Source: Corynebacterium pseudopelargi
GTDB taxonomy: Bacteria; Actinomycetota; Actinomycetes; Mycobacteriales; Mycobacteriaceae
Length of the DNA: 64,000 nt
Assembly: GCF_003814005.1 (NCBI RefSeq)
Contig: NZ_CP033898.1
Span: 1,674,001 to 1,738,000 of the forward strand
Reading direction: 5' to 3'
Of the stretch, positions 16,236 to 24,270 are shown piece by piece. The notes beneath the pieces are model-generated. The model worked only from the letters and a program-made list of their open reading frames with translations. It had not been told where the DNA came from and did not search any database. Numbering within the stretch: position 1 is the first letter of the stretch; each line of letters opens with the position of its first letter. The position numbers and the translations under genes were made by a program.

Positions 16236-17510
16236 ATGACGAAAGACCTTTCAGTGACCCTGCTCGCCGAGGCGGGGCCAGAATCCGAACCGCTGGTGTC
16301 GTTTGCCTGGATCATGGCGGTAGCGCTGCTTGGGCCAATCCTTTCCTACGCCACCGGCAAACGCATCCCAGCGGTGGTGGTGCTGATCGCTTTCGGTGTG
16401 ATCATCGGCCCGCATGGCCTGGAGCTTGCCTCAGAGGCAGGCGGGGTGCACTTGGTCAAAGAGATGGGTCTGGGGTTGCTCTTCTTGCTCGCAGGCTTTG
16501 AAATCAACCCCAATATCCTGCGTGGCCGCGAAGGAAAACAAGGCCTCATCACCTGGTTAATCTGCATGGTGTCGAGCTTTATCGGCGCCTATGCAGTACT
16601 TGGGTTTAGCCGCCCAACCACCGCCGTGGTGCTCGCCATCGCGTTTACCTCCACCGCCGTTGGCACCTTGCTGCCGATTATGAAAGAACAGCGCATGCTG
16701 GATAAGCCCGTGGGCAATTCGCTCATGGTCCACGGTGCCATCGGAGAGATCGCACCCATTATCGCCATGGCAACCCTGCTTTCTACCCGCGCCACCTGGC
16801 TTACCGCAGTGGTGCTGCTTGCCTTCTTTGCCGTGGCCTTCTTAGTAGCGGCGGTACCAAAAACGGTGCACTTTTTTGCGCCCTGGATGCGAAGGGCCAT
16901 GATCCACGGCGCTGGGTCTACCAACCAGACCATCGTGCGCATGGTCATGCTGCTGCTTGGCGTGCTCATGGCCGTGGCCGCAGTCTTTGAACTCGACGTG
17001 GTGCTCGGCGCATTCGCCGCCGGTGTGATCCTGCGCCAGATGGTGCCAGAGAAATTCCGCACCCCCTTGGAACAACGCCTCGACGTTGTAGGTTATGGCC
17101 TGCTCATCCCCGTATTCTTTGTCTGCTCCGGCATGGCCATCGACCCAGAGGCTGTGAAGAATAACCCCTGGTTCCTGGTGCTGTTGATCCCGTTGATCTA
17201 CATCACCCGCGGCGTGCCAATTCTCTTGCGCGAGCGCTTTTCCAATACCGGCTCGCAAATACGTGGCTGGCGCGAGGCCTTCCAGTTGAGCTTCTACGCT
17301 GCAACCGCACTGCCAATTATCGTGGCCGTGACCGATGTGGCAGTTTCCTCCAAGCTGCTGACCGCCGAAAACGCCTCCATTTTGGTGGCCGCGGGCTCTG
17401 TCACCGTGCTGCTGTTCCCGTTGATTGGCAGCCTGGTCAAACCGGCTGAAGATTATGACGAAGAAGATCCCAAGGAACGCCAAGAGGCCTTAGAAAAAGA
17501 ACAGGCCTAA
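16236..17510 (+). CDS. Kef-type cation:proton antiporter (CPA2 family)
   Basis: A 424-residue membrane protein with about 12 hydrophobic segments. It shows the CPA2 signature blocks: RIPAVVVLIAFGVIIGPHGL near residue 43, GLGLLFLLAGFEINPNIL near 78, AFTSTAVGTLLPIMKE near 135 and LDVVLGAFAAGVILRQMVP near 250. These proteins exchange K+ or Na+ for H+ across the cytoplasmic membrane. There is no C-terminal TrkA-N/RCK domain; the protein ends with a short charged tail (EDYDEEDPKERQEALEKEQA). The stop overlaps the convergent serine hydrolase gene by 4 bp. The ion cannot be told from sequence. Confidence 0.88.
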   Translation: MTKDLSVTLLAEAGPESEPLVSFAWIMAVALLGPILSYATGKRIPAVVVLIAFGVIIGPHGLELASEAGGVHLVKEMGLGLLFLLAGFEINPNILRGREGKQGLITWLICMVSSFIGAYAVLGFSRPTTAVVLAIAFTSTAVGTLLPIMKEQRMLDKPVGNSLMVHGAIGEIAPIIAMATLLSTRATWLTAVVLLAFFAVAFLVAAVPKTVHFFAPWMRRAMIHGAGSTNQTIVRMVMLLLGVLMAVAAVFELDVVLGAFAAGVILRQMVPEKFRTPLEQRLDVVGYGLLIPVFFVCSGMAIDPEAVKNNPWFLVLLIPLIYITRGVPILLRERFSNTGSQIRGWREAFQLSFYAATALPIIVAVTDVAVSSKLLTAENASILVAAGSVTVLLFPLIGSLVKPAEDYDEEDPKERQEALEKEQA

Positions 17511-18313
17511 CCCTTCGCACCGTTGGGGTACTGCCCCAACTGGCGCTGCACAAATTCACTGAGATCTTCTTCGCTACCGAACACCGCGGCAGCCACGATA
17601 TAGTCTTGCCCGATCGACACAGAAGAGTGCAAGCTACCATCGCTTGCCCACCCAAATTTATTTGCCTCTGCCCCCGGCAGGGTTGCGGTGCCAAAGTTTT
17701 GATCAGTGCCATCGGCAGCCTTGGGGGCGTATTCCACCATCGCCTGGATCACAGGCGAATCTGGGTCTTCGCGCAACAATTGCAGCAGGAAGTACACCAC
17801 GTCATAGGTGGAGGTCACCGAATATCCCCAGCGTTGCCCATTTTGGGCAGTAGATTCCAGATCGTATTGCTCTGCGATGGCATCGATGGAGTCCGGGAAG
17901 GCGTCGAAAAGCTCATCGGCGATAGCATCATCGGAAGTCTCCACCATCTGCGTGGCTAATTCCTGCTGCTCATCATCGCCGTGCTCGAAAACGTATTGGG
18001 CGATATACAGCTTGCTCAAGCTCAAACTTGGGCGCGAAAAACGCTCATTCGCCGTGCCCTTGTGCTCGCCCGTGCGCAAGTTGAGGTAGGTGAGCTGGCT
18101 GGTTTGGGGATCATAACGCTGGGTGATCTCCGGGGCGTCATCGAAAGCCGGGGCCTTCGTGGCCATCACGGTGTGAAAATCCGTGTGTTCTGGTTCCGGG
18201 GTGCTCCCAGGGCGCAAGGCGGCAAAAGGCATGGCAATCACCGCCGCACCTGCTACAACTAGCGGCGCGGCCTGCCACCAACGAAGACCCTGGAATTTTG
18301 ACATAGCAGACAT
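17507..18313 (-). CDS. Exported SxxK serine hydrolase, beta-lactamase-like fold
   Basis: A 268-residue protein with an N-terminal membrane segment (about residues 14-32) that could be a signal anchor. It carries motifs arranged as in class A beta-lactamases and penicillin-interacting enzymes: S98-L-S-K101 followed by a helix, VETSDDAIADELF (SDD instead of the usual SDN), and NKFGWASDGSLHSS (KFG instead of KTG/KSG). The changed second and third boxes make true beta-lactamase activity uncertain; a wall-related hydrolase or inactive relative is possible. The start codon is only seven bases from a strong terminator of the upstream symporter gene, and no ribosome site is visible, so it may be leaderless. 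An alternative Met is at 18304. Confidence 0.8.
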   Translation of the reverse strand: MSAMSKFQGLRWWQAAPLVVAGAAVIAMPFAALRPGSTPEPEHTDFHTVMATKAPAFDDAPEITQRYDPQTSQLTYLNLRTGEHKGTANERFSRPSLSLSKLYIAQYVFEHGDDEQQELATQMVETSDDAIADELFDAFPDSIDAIAEQYDLESTAQNGQRWGYSVTSTYDVVYFLLQLLREDPDSPVIQAMVEYAPKAADGTDQNFGTATLPGAEANKFGWASDGSLHSSVSIGQDYIVAAAVFGSEEDLSEFVQRQLGQYPNGAKG

Positions 18314-18320
18314 ACTAAAA

Positions 18321-18354
18321 CCCCGGTCCCAGATTAAGAATTCCGGGACCGGGG
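18321..18354 (-). terminator. Terminator of the symporter operon
   Basis: Ten-base stem CCCCGGTCCC / GGGACCGGGG with a 14-base loop, followed on the minus strand by TTTTAGT. It lies between the symporter stop (18388) and the serine hydrolase start (18313) and separates the two transcripts. Confidence 0.88.
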
Positions 18355-18387
18355 TATCACTCCCCTGTTGGGGGAAGTGCGTGCTTT

Positions 18388-20034
18388 TTAGTGATCGACG
18401 GCTGCTTCCACGCCCACACCGGTGAGCGAGCGAACTTCCATCTCAGCCTGGAGATCATCCAGATTGTCAGGCTTGCCCACGTAGGTACCAACCACACCGG
18501 CGATAAATGCCAGCGGGATGGAGACGATGCCGGGGCTGCTCAGCGGGAACCAGTGGAAATCGACGTTGGGGAACATCGAGGTCTCGGTACCGGAGACGGC
18601 CGGGGAGAACACGATCAGTACCAGCGCGGCTACAAGGCCGGTGTACATCGAGGCCACAGCACCGGTGGTGTTGAAGCGCTTCCAGTACAGCGAGTACAAG
18701 ATGGTGGGCAGGTTGGCCGAAGCGGCGATGGCGAAGGCCAGGGATACCAGGAAGGCCACGTTCTGCGACATTGCCAGGATGCCCAGGATGATCGAGGCAA
18801 CGCCGATCACCACAACGGTGATGCGGGAAACGCGAACCTGCTCTTCTTCCGAAGACTGGCCATCGCGGAGCACGGCATCGTAGATATCGTGTGCCACCGA
18901 TGCGGAGGCGGTAATGGCCAGACCTGCCACCACGGCGAGCACGGTTGCGAAGGCCACTGCGGAGATCGCTGCCATAAACAGCGGGCCCCAGAGCTCAAGT
19001 GCGAGCAGCGGTGCTGCGGCGTTCGCGCCACCTGGTGCTGCAAGGATGGTGTCGGGGCCAACCAGAGCGGCGGCACCGAAGCCCAGAGCCAAGGTCATCA
19101 GGTAGAAGGCACCGATGAGCACGATAGCCCAGGTCACGGAGCGACGAGCCTCGGTTGCGGTCGGCACGGTGTAGAAGCGCATGAGCACGTGCGGCAGACC
19201 TGCGGTACCAAGGACCAGCGAGAGGGCCAAGGAGATGAAGTCGAGCTTGGTGGTAGCGCTCTTGCCGTACTTCATGCCCGGCTCAAGCAGTGCCTGTGCC
19301 TCGTAGCCCTTTTGGGCGATGTACTCGGAGTTCGCATGCGTTTCGACTGCGCCATCAAACAGTGCAGACATACCGCCCTTGATGCTGACGAATACCAGCA
19401 CCGTCATGATGCCAACGCACAGGATCAACAGCACGGCTTTGATCATCTGCACATAGGTGGTGCCCTTCATGCCACCGACCAGCACGTAGATGATCATGAT
19501 GACGCCAACGACGGCCACCACGATGGACTGTGCGGTCTTATCGTGCAGGTCCAGGAGCACGGATACCAGCGAACCAGCGCCGGCCATCTGCGCGATGAGG
19601 TAGAACAGCGACACGAACAGGGTGCCGAAGGCTGCGGCCACGCGCACTGGCTTTTGCTTCAGGCGGAAAGAGAGCACGTCGGCCATGGTGAAGCGGCCCA
19701 CGTTACGCAGAGGCTCAGCCACAAGCAGCAGGGCGACGAGCCATGCAACGAAGAAGCCGATGGAGTACAGGAAGCCGTCGTAACCATTCAAGGCAATCGC
19801 GCCGACGATACCGAGGAAGGATGCGGCCGAGAGGTAGTCACCCGCAATAGCCAGGCCGTTTTGACGCCCGGAGAAGCTGCCGCCGCCGGTGTAGAAGTCG
19901 GAGGCTTCTTTGGTGGACTTACCTGCGCGCAACACCACGGCCATGGTGACCACGATGAAGGCGACGAAGACGGCAATGTTGAGAAGTGGGTTGCCGGTTT
20001 GCGGCGCGTCGGCCGCTAGATATGCAGTATTCAT
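18388..20034 (-). CDS. mctC: Sodium:solute symporter, monocarboxylate (acetate/pyruvate/propionate) uptake, MctC-like
   Basis: A 548-residue SSS-family symporter with about 13 membrane helices. Motifs: DFYTGGGSFSGRQNGLAIAG near residue 46 and DYLSAASFLGIVGAIAL, the SSS signature, then VLVGGMKGTTYVQMIKAVLL near 185 and AGLPHVLMRFYTVPTATEAR near 285; these are ActP/MctC-type. It sits directly downstream of a DUF485 gene, the pairing found for acetate permeases (yjcH-actP) and, as I recall, cg0952-mctC in C. glutamicum, where it takes up pyruvate, acetate and propionate. Citrate synthase and fatty-acyl genes nearby fit carbon-acid metabolism. The upstream region carries RamB-like boxes. Confidence 0.9.
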   Translation of the reverse strand: MNTAYLAADAPQTGNPLLNIAVFVAFIVVTMAVVLRAGKSTKEASDFYTGGGSFSGRQNGLAIAGDYLSAASFLGIVGAIALNGYDGFLYSIGFFVAWLVALLLVAEPLRNVGRFTMADVLSFRLKQKPVRVAAAFGTLFVSLFYLIAQMAGAGSLVSVLLDLHDKTAQSIVVAVVGVIMIIYVLVGGMKGTTYVQMIKAVLLILCVGIMTVLVFVSIKGGMSALFDGAVETHANSEYIAQKGYEAQALLEPGMKYGKSATTKLDFISLALSLVLGTAGLPHVLMRFYTVPTATEARRSVTWAIVLIGAFYLMTLALGFGAAALVGPDTILAAPGGANAAAPLLALELWGPLFMAAISAVAFATVLAVVAGLAITASASVAHDIYDAVLRDGQSSEEEQVRVSRITVVVIGVASIILGILAMSQNVAFLVSLAFAIAASANLPTILYSLYWKRFNTTGAVASMYTGLVAALVLIVFSPAVSGTETSMFPNVDFHWFPLSSPGIVSIPLAFIAGVVGTYVGKPDNLDDLQAEMEVRSLTGVGVEAAVDH

Positions 20035-20043
20035 TGGGCTTTC

Positions 20044-20382
20044 CTAGCCTTCCATCTGCTCGCGGATGGCGGCCGCTTTGGGCTCGATGTTCTTATTCGC
20101 GTACTTCACATACACCCAGGTGATGATGAAGGTGGTGAGGAATTGCAGGAGGCCAAAGACCACACCTACGTTTACCCGACCAAATACCTGGTGTCCCATG
20201 AAGTCCGGGGCGTATGTAGCCGCGAGGACGTAGACCAAATACCAAAGGAAAAAGGCAATGGACATGGGGAAGGTGAAAGACCGGTAGGTCTTTTTTAGGT
20301 CGGCAAATTGCGGGCTGGCCTGCATTTCGCGAAACTCTTGCGCGCTTGGCTGCCGCCGCTGGCGCTGGGGTGCTGCACTCAT
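20044..20382 (-). CDS. DUF485 membrane protein, symporter partner
   Basis: A 112-residue protein with two membrane helices (about residues 40-62 and 78-100), preceded by a conserved SPQFADLKKTYRSFTFPMS block, which is the DUF485 signature. DUF485 proteins are coded just before acetate/monocarboxylate symporters and are thought to assist them. Start set at ATG 20382 (MSAAPQRQRR) because the 52 upstream codons have no similarity; no strong ribosome site is present. It is nine bases upstream of the symporter gene in the same operon. Confidence 0.85.
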   Translation of the reverse strand: MSAAPQRQRRQPSAQEFREMQASPQFADLKKTYRSFTFPMSIAFFLWYLVYVLAATYAPDFMGHQVFGRVNVGVVFGLLQFLTTFIITWVYVKYANKNIEPKAAAIREQMEG

Positions 20383-20677
20383 GAGGAAGGAGCTCGCTTT
20401 CTGTTCGGATCTGCTTGTTTCGTAGCTTGATACACACCACATCGCTTTGTGGACGGCGTCACAGCATACGTTCCTGTTGAAAGTTACATGGCTCACGTTT
20501 AGATCGAAAGTAAATCTTTGGCAAAAGGGTGTTTGCAAGCTTCACATCACCCCCGAAACGCCTCTAGCTGCAGCGTTTCCAAAACATTTTCACCCCTGCA
20601 AAGAGCAAAAGCCCACCTTTGCTAACTTTGCAAAGCAACAATTAACAAAGCGGGTTCAGTGCGTAGCGCACAACGTG
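20383..20677 (-). promoter_or_regulatory. Promoter region of the DUF485-mctC operon with RamB/RamA-like boxes
   Basis: The region before the operon holds TAACTTTGCAAAGCAA (20623-20638), which resembles the RamB motif (AACTTTGCAAA) of C. glutamicum, with partial copies around 20520-20540 and 20598-20610 (TTTGCAAG, GCAAAG). C-rich pieces ACCCCC (20547-20553) and TCACCCCTG (20590-20598) resemble RamA boxes. RamA and RamB control acetate genes in C. glutamicum. Assignment is by eye only. Nothing coding is seen here. Confidence 0.45.
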
Positions 20678-20687
20678 CCCCCCCCCC

Positions 20688-20731
20688 AAAAAAAAAGCCG
20701 AAGCACCCGAGCAGACCAAGCCGCCCGGGTG
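20688..20731 (-). terminator. Terminator of the echA6 transcript
   Basis: On the minus strand GCACCCG (20725-20731) pairs with CGGGTGC (20703-20709), then TTCGGC and nine T (20688-20696) follow. The T run is followed by a run of ten G (C10 on the plus strand, 20678-20687), an unusual homopolymer pair that may be a sequencing trouble spot. Confidence 0.75.
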
Positions 20732-20751
20732 CACAAAAGACAGATAAGCTG

Positions 20752-21513
20752 CTACTTGCCCCGAAACTCAGGGGCGCGCTTTTCTACCCTCGCAAGACGA
20801 GCCTCCTGGGCGTCCTCACTTGCCCAGCACTGAGAAAACAGCTCTTGAGCCGCGGCACTGAGCTCATAACCCGCATCGTCGGCATTGAGCACCTTCTTCA
20901 GCTGCTCTACCGCAAGTGGCGCCCTGGTGGTCATCTCCTGGGCAAAATTGCGTGCAGCCTGATCATCACCACCGTGAGCAAAACCAAGATCTACCGCGCG
21001 ATCAGCCTGAATACGTGAGGCACCAAGCAACATTTGGCGAGCCACTGCCCCACCGAGCAAATCTTTGGCACGGTGAATAGTCCAGGCATCGAGTGCAAAA
21101 CCAAGGGCTGCAGCCGGAATACTAAACCAGCCACGCTCGCCTACCACCCGCAAATCGCAGGCCAAGGCCAATTGCGTACCAGCACCCACCGCCGGGCCTT
21201 GCACATTGGCAATCACCGGCACGGGCAAATGCACAATAGCTTTGAGCATGGCGTGCAAGTGCACCAAAAAGCCATCACCATATACGCCTTCGCCCTGCCC
21301 ACCTAGATCAGCGCCGGCGCAAAAGGCGCGCTCATCGCCGCTGATCAATACCGCACGCACGCTACGGTCACGTTTATATGCCTGTGCCGCCTGCTGCAGG
21401 GCCTCAGTGATTTCCTGGCACAACTGCGCATTGAGCGCATTGCGCTTTTCTGGGCGATCAAGCTGAAGCTCAAGCAGCGTGCCTGCAAGGCGCTGGGTTA
21501 GTTGTTCGCTCAC
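20752..21513 (-). CDS. echA6: EchA6-like crotonase family protein, non-canonical active site
   Basis: A 253-residue enoyl-CoA hydratase/isomerase-fold protein. The oxyanion-hole block AFCAGADLGGQG near residue 63 and VQGPAVGAGTQLALACDLRV near 108 are present. The two catalytic glutamates of hydratases are replaced: Gln in GAGTQLALACD and Ala in FSIPAAALGFALD, so hydratase activity is doubtful. The C-terminus LFSQCWASEDAQEARLARVE with EKRAPEFRGK matches, as I recall, mycobacterial EchA6 (Rv0905), which lies beside accD3 as here, lacks hydratase activity and binds long-chain acyl-CoA for mycolate synthesis. It overlaps the upstream aldo/keto reductase gene by 4 bp (translation coupled). Confidence 0.82.
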   Translation of the reverse strand: MSEQLTQRLAGTLLELQLDRPEKRNALNAQLCQEITEALQQAAQAYKRDRSVRAVLISGDERAFCAGADLGGQGEGVYGDGFLVHLHAMLKAIVHLPVPVIANVQGPAVGAGTQLALACDLRVVGERGWFSIPAAALGFALDAWTIHRAKDLLGGAVARQMLLGASRIQADRAVDLGFAHGGDDQAARNFAQEMTTRAPLAVEQLKKVLNADDAGYELSAAAQELFSQCWASEDAQEARLARVEKRAPEFRGK

Positions 21514-22385
21514 TGACGCACCTCACCGGGGAATTCGAAGGGGCTTTGAAACAGCCTGCCGCCTTCATCATCCATGCTGGTGATGGCCTGCATTTGTTCG
21601 TCGGAAAGCTCAAAATTGAAAATGTCGGCGTTTTCAAACTGGCGTTGCTGCTGCGAAGACTTCGGCACAGCAGAGCAACCGAGCTGCACAAGCCAGCGAA
21701 GTACCACCTGAGCGGGAGTTTTTTCAAGCTCATCTGCGATGCTCACAATCTTTGGATCGCCGAGCAAATCGCCGCGACCCAAAGGCGACCACGCCTCCGT
21801 CATCACACCGAGTTCTTTATGCACCGCACGCAACTGCGCTTGAGAAAAACCAGGGTGCAACTCCACCTGGTTTAGCACGGGCGCGATGCCGGTGGCCTGG
21901 ATGATCTCCTCTAATACCTCGGGGTAGAAGTTCGCCACCGCAATGGAACGAAGCTGGCCAAGACCTTGGATCTTTGCCAGAGCCTCATAGGACTCCACAT
22001 ACAAGCCTCGCTGCGGCCAAGGCCAGTGCACCATCATGCAATCAATGAACTCCATGTCCAAGCGCTTCAGCGAAGCCTGGAACGCCTGCTGCACTTCCTG
22101 ATCACCCTGCTGGTTATTCCACACCTTCGAGGTGATGAACAGCTCTTCTCTTGTGACATCGCCTGCAGCAATCGCTTCACGTACCGCCTGGCCTACCGCC
22201 TCCTCATTCTTATAAATGGCGGCAGTATCAATGTGGCGATAACCCACCTCGATGGCTTCGCGCACTGCTCGAATGCACTCGGCACCCTCTAAATTCCAAG
22301 TGCCAAATCCAAGCACTGGCATCTCGGAACCATCATTGAGGCTCACGGTTGGAATGTTCACTTCTGCTTGACTCATGCCTTTCAT
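21510..22385 (-). CDS. Aldo/keto reductase (2,5-diketo-D-gluconate reductase type)
   Basis: NADPH-dependent carbonyl reductase of 291 residues. AKR catalytic residues: Asp and Tyr in GYRHIDTAAIYKNEEAVG near residue 50, Lys in FITSKVWNNQQ near 86, and His in MMVHWPWP near 118. The cofactor-binding VPKSSQQQRQFENADIF near 240 is present. The start at ATG 22385 has AAAGG placed six bases upstream; ATG 22376 would be too close to that site. It forms an operon with echA6. Substrate unknown; typical AKR5C/F members reduce small aldehydes and diketo acids. Confidence 0.9.
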   Translation of the reverse strand: MKGMSQAEVNIPTVSLNDGSEMPVLGFGTWNLEGAECIRAVREAIEVGYRHIDTAAIYKNEEAVGQAVREAIAAGDVTREELFITSKVWNNQQGDQEVQQAFQASLKRLDMEFIDCMMVHWPWPQRGLYVESYEALAKIQGLGQLRSIAVANFYPEVLEEIIQATGIAPVLNQVELHPGFSQAQLRAVHKELGVMTEAWSPLGRGDLLGDPKIVSIADELEKTPAQVVLRWLVQLGCSAVPKSSQQQRQFENADIFNFELSDEQMQAITSMDDEGGRLFQSPFEFPGEVRQ

Positions 22386-22571
22386 TGAACACCTTTGACC
22401 CCACCCCCGCTAGGGATTGGCAAATTTTAGGCCAACGCCCGGTTCGGGGGCACCTGCAATAGCGCCGGCGACCATACAAAAGCAGGTGGTTCAACACGCG
22501 TGGGGGTAACTGGGCCAGTAGATAGCGCCAAAGGCGCTCCAAGGGCTCTATCCCCTGGATAGCATGAGCGT

Positions 22572-24059
22572 ATGACCCGCACCTCAGCTCAAGAACTCAT
22601 CGATGATGTCCTCGACCCCGGCTCCTATCAATCCTGGGATAGCCCTCCGGAATACCACGATATCTCCGAGGATTATCGCGCCAGCTTGGCTCGCGCAAGG
22701 GAAAAATCGGGGGTAGATGAATCGGTCATTACCGGCGAAGGCACCATCAATGGCCAAGCCGTGGCCGTGGTACTCAGCGAATTTGGGTTCCTTGGCGGAT
22801 CTATTGGTGCAGCAACGGCGCGAAGGATTATCGACGCCATCCACAAAGCCACCGATCAACGCCTTCCGCTGCTCATCTCGCCTTCTTCAGGTGGCACCCG
22901 CATGCAAGAAGGCACACCAGCATTTGCACTCATGGTCTCTATTACCACCGCGGTATATCGCCATAAAGACGCCCATCTGCCCTTCATGGTGTACTTGCGC
23001 AACCCCACCACCGGTGGCGTGATGGCGTCGTGGGGTTCAGCGGGGCATATCACCTATGCCGAGCCCGATGCACTGCTTGGATTCCTAGGCCCACGCGTAG
23101 TGGAATTGACCACCGGCAGAACCATCGAAAGCCACATCCAATCAGGAGAACATCTTGCAGCAAGCGGAGTCATCGATGGTGTGATCCCACCCGAGCAATT
23201 AGCAGCGTCCGTGTCCAAGCTCATGCGGATCCTTCAAGCACCATCGCCTCGTGCTGAAGAGGAACCACCAGCCGCACCTGCTCCCGGCCCGACACCTCCA
23301 AGCGCATGGGAGTCGATTACCGCTACCCGGGAGGATGATCGCCCCGGTCTTGGAGATTTGCTCAATGCACTCGGCGAGGACAACTTTATTGAGCTTTCCG
23401 GCTCCGGCGATGGAAGAACCTCACAGGCAATCCGCATTGTCTTGGCGCGCATGTTTGATCAGCCCGTGGTGATCATCGGCCAAGATCGCCACCAGCAGCC
23501 ACCGATTGCGCAGGAAGAAATGGGCAATGCCGCGCTACGTGTTGCCCGCCGAGGCATCCAATTGGCCCATGAGCTTAAAATCCCCCTGATCTCCGTAGTA
23601 GATACTCCCGGTGCAGAATTAAGCGCCGAGGCAGAAACAGGAGGCATGGCAGGTTCCATTGCGCGCACGCTGAGCGAGCTGGTGTCAGTCGATGTGCCCA
23701 CTGTCTCTGTCATCTTGGGTCAAGGCTGCGGCGGTGGCGCCCTGGCCATGCTGCCAGCCGATATCGTATTAGCCGCCGAGCACGGCTGGCTTAGCCCCCT
23801 GCCACCAGAGGGCGCATCTGCGATTATCTATCGCGATACCGAGCACGCGCCCCAGATGATGGAAGAACAGGGCGTGCAGGCAGCACAACTGTTAGCCGCA
23901 GGAGTCATTGACAGGATTGTGCCCGAACACGATGGCCTGATCGAGGCAGTCTTGGCGCATATTCACAAAGCGCTGTGGGATCTCCACACCGCTCCCCAGC
24001 GTGTTGGGCGCGAACAAAGGATGCGCCACTACGAAAAGCTGGCCGATCGGCTGAGCTAA
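22572..24059 (+). CDS. accD3: Acyl-CoA carboxylase carboxyltransferase subunit (AccD3)
   Basis: A 495-residue biotin-dependent carboxyltransferase with both the N-terminal (acyl-CoA) half and the C-terminal (biotin) half. Motifs: SSGGTRMQEGTPAFALM near residue 105, NPTTGGVMASWGSAGH near 145, DTPGAELSAEAETGGMAG near 340 and GQGCGGGALAMLPADIVL near 383. There is no N-terminal Cys4 zinc ribbon of the E. coli AccD type. The same length and the adjacent EchA6 match, as I recall, M. tuberculosis AccD3 (Rv0904c). It would use the shared AccBC biotin subunit, not in the window. Middle linker EEEPPAAPAPGPTPPS is Pro/Ala-rich. Divergent from the aldo/keto reductase; its start may be leaderless. Confidence 0.87.
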   Translation: MTRTSAQELIDDVLDPGSYQSWDSPPEYHDISEDYRASLARAREKSGVDESVITGEGTINGQAVAVVLSEFGFLGGSIGAATARRIIDAIHKATDQRLPLLISPSSGGTRMQEGTPAFALMVSITTAVYRHKDAHLPFMVYLRNPTTGGVMASWGSAGHITYAEPDALLGFLGPRVVELTTGRTIESHIQSGEHLAASGVIDGVIPPEQLAASVSKLMRILQAPSPRAEEEPPAAPAPGPTPPSAWESITATREDDRPGLGDLLNALGEDNFIELSGSGDGRTSQAIRIVLARMFDQPVVIIGQDRHQQPPIAQEEMGNAALRVARRGIQLAHELKIPLISVVDTPGAELSAEAETGGMAGSIARTLSELVSVDVPTVSVILGQGCGGGALAMLPADIVLAAEHGWLSPLPPEGASAIIYRDTEHAPQMMEEQGVQAAQLLAAGVIDRIVPEHDGLIEAVLAHIHKALWDLHTAPQRVGREQRMRHYEKLADRLS

Positions 24060-24069
24060 GCTGCTTGTT

Positions 24070-24108
24070 GCTGTGAGGGGGCGTGGTAAGGACACGCCCC
24101 CTCACAGC
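24070..24108 (+). terminator. Strong terminator after accD3
   Basis: A perfect 16-bp stem (GCTGTGAGGGGGCGTG with its complement) and a seven-base loop lies 10 bp after the accD3 stop. It lacks a T tract; the very stable stem may still end transcription or act with the repeat that follows. Confidence 0.65.
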
Positions 24109-24203
24109 AAACCCCGCCGATCCCGGCTGCGGGCACACAGCGGCAAGCCCCGCACAGCAAGCCCCGCCTACCCCGGCCGCAGGCACACAGCGGCAAGCCC
24201 CGC
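24104..24203. repeat. Tandem 50-bp GC-rich repeat, two copies
   Basis: Copies at 24104-24153 and 24154-24203 agree at 45 of 50 positions (each includes GGCACACAGCGGCAAGCCCC). It sits between the accD3 terminator and the fkpA terminator, with no ORF in common. Possibly a small intergenic repeat element; function unknown. Confidence 0.85.
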
Positions 24204-24220
24204 ACCCCGGAAACATAAAA

Positions 24221-24253
24221 ACAACGCCGACGTAAAAGCTACGTCGACGTTGT
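24221..24253 (-). terminator. Terminator after fkpA
   Basis: A 13-bp stem (ACAACG-C/T-CGACGT type) with one mismatch around loop AAAAGCT, followed on the minus strand by TTTTTATGTTT. It ends the fkpA transcript 17 bp after the stop. Confidence 0.8.
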
Positions 24254-24270
24254 ACGAGGTGTGGTCGTTT

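Noticed and set aside
18391..20019. 542-residue open frame opposite mctC
   Set aside because: Antisense shadow of the symporter; rich in His/Gly/Gln typical of reverse reading of membrane-protein codons.
24104..24203. CRISPR array
   Set aside because: Two adjacent 50-bp copies without spacers and no cas genes; a simple tandem duplication.
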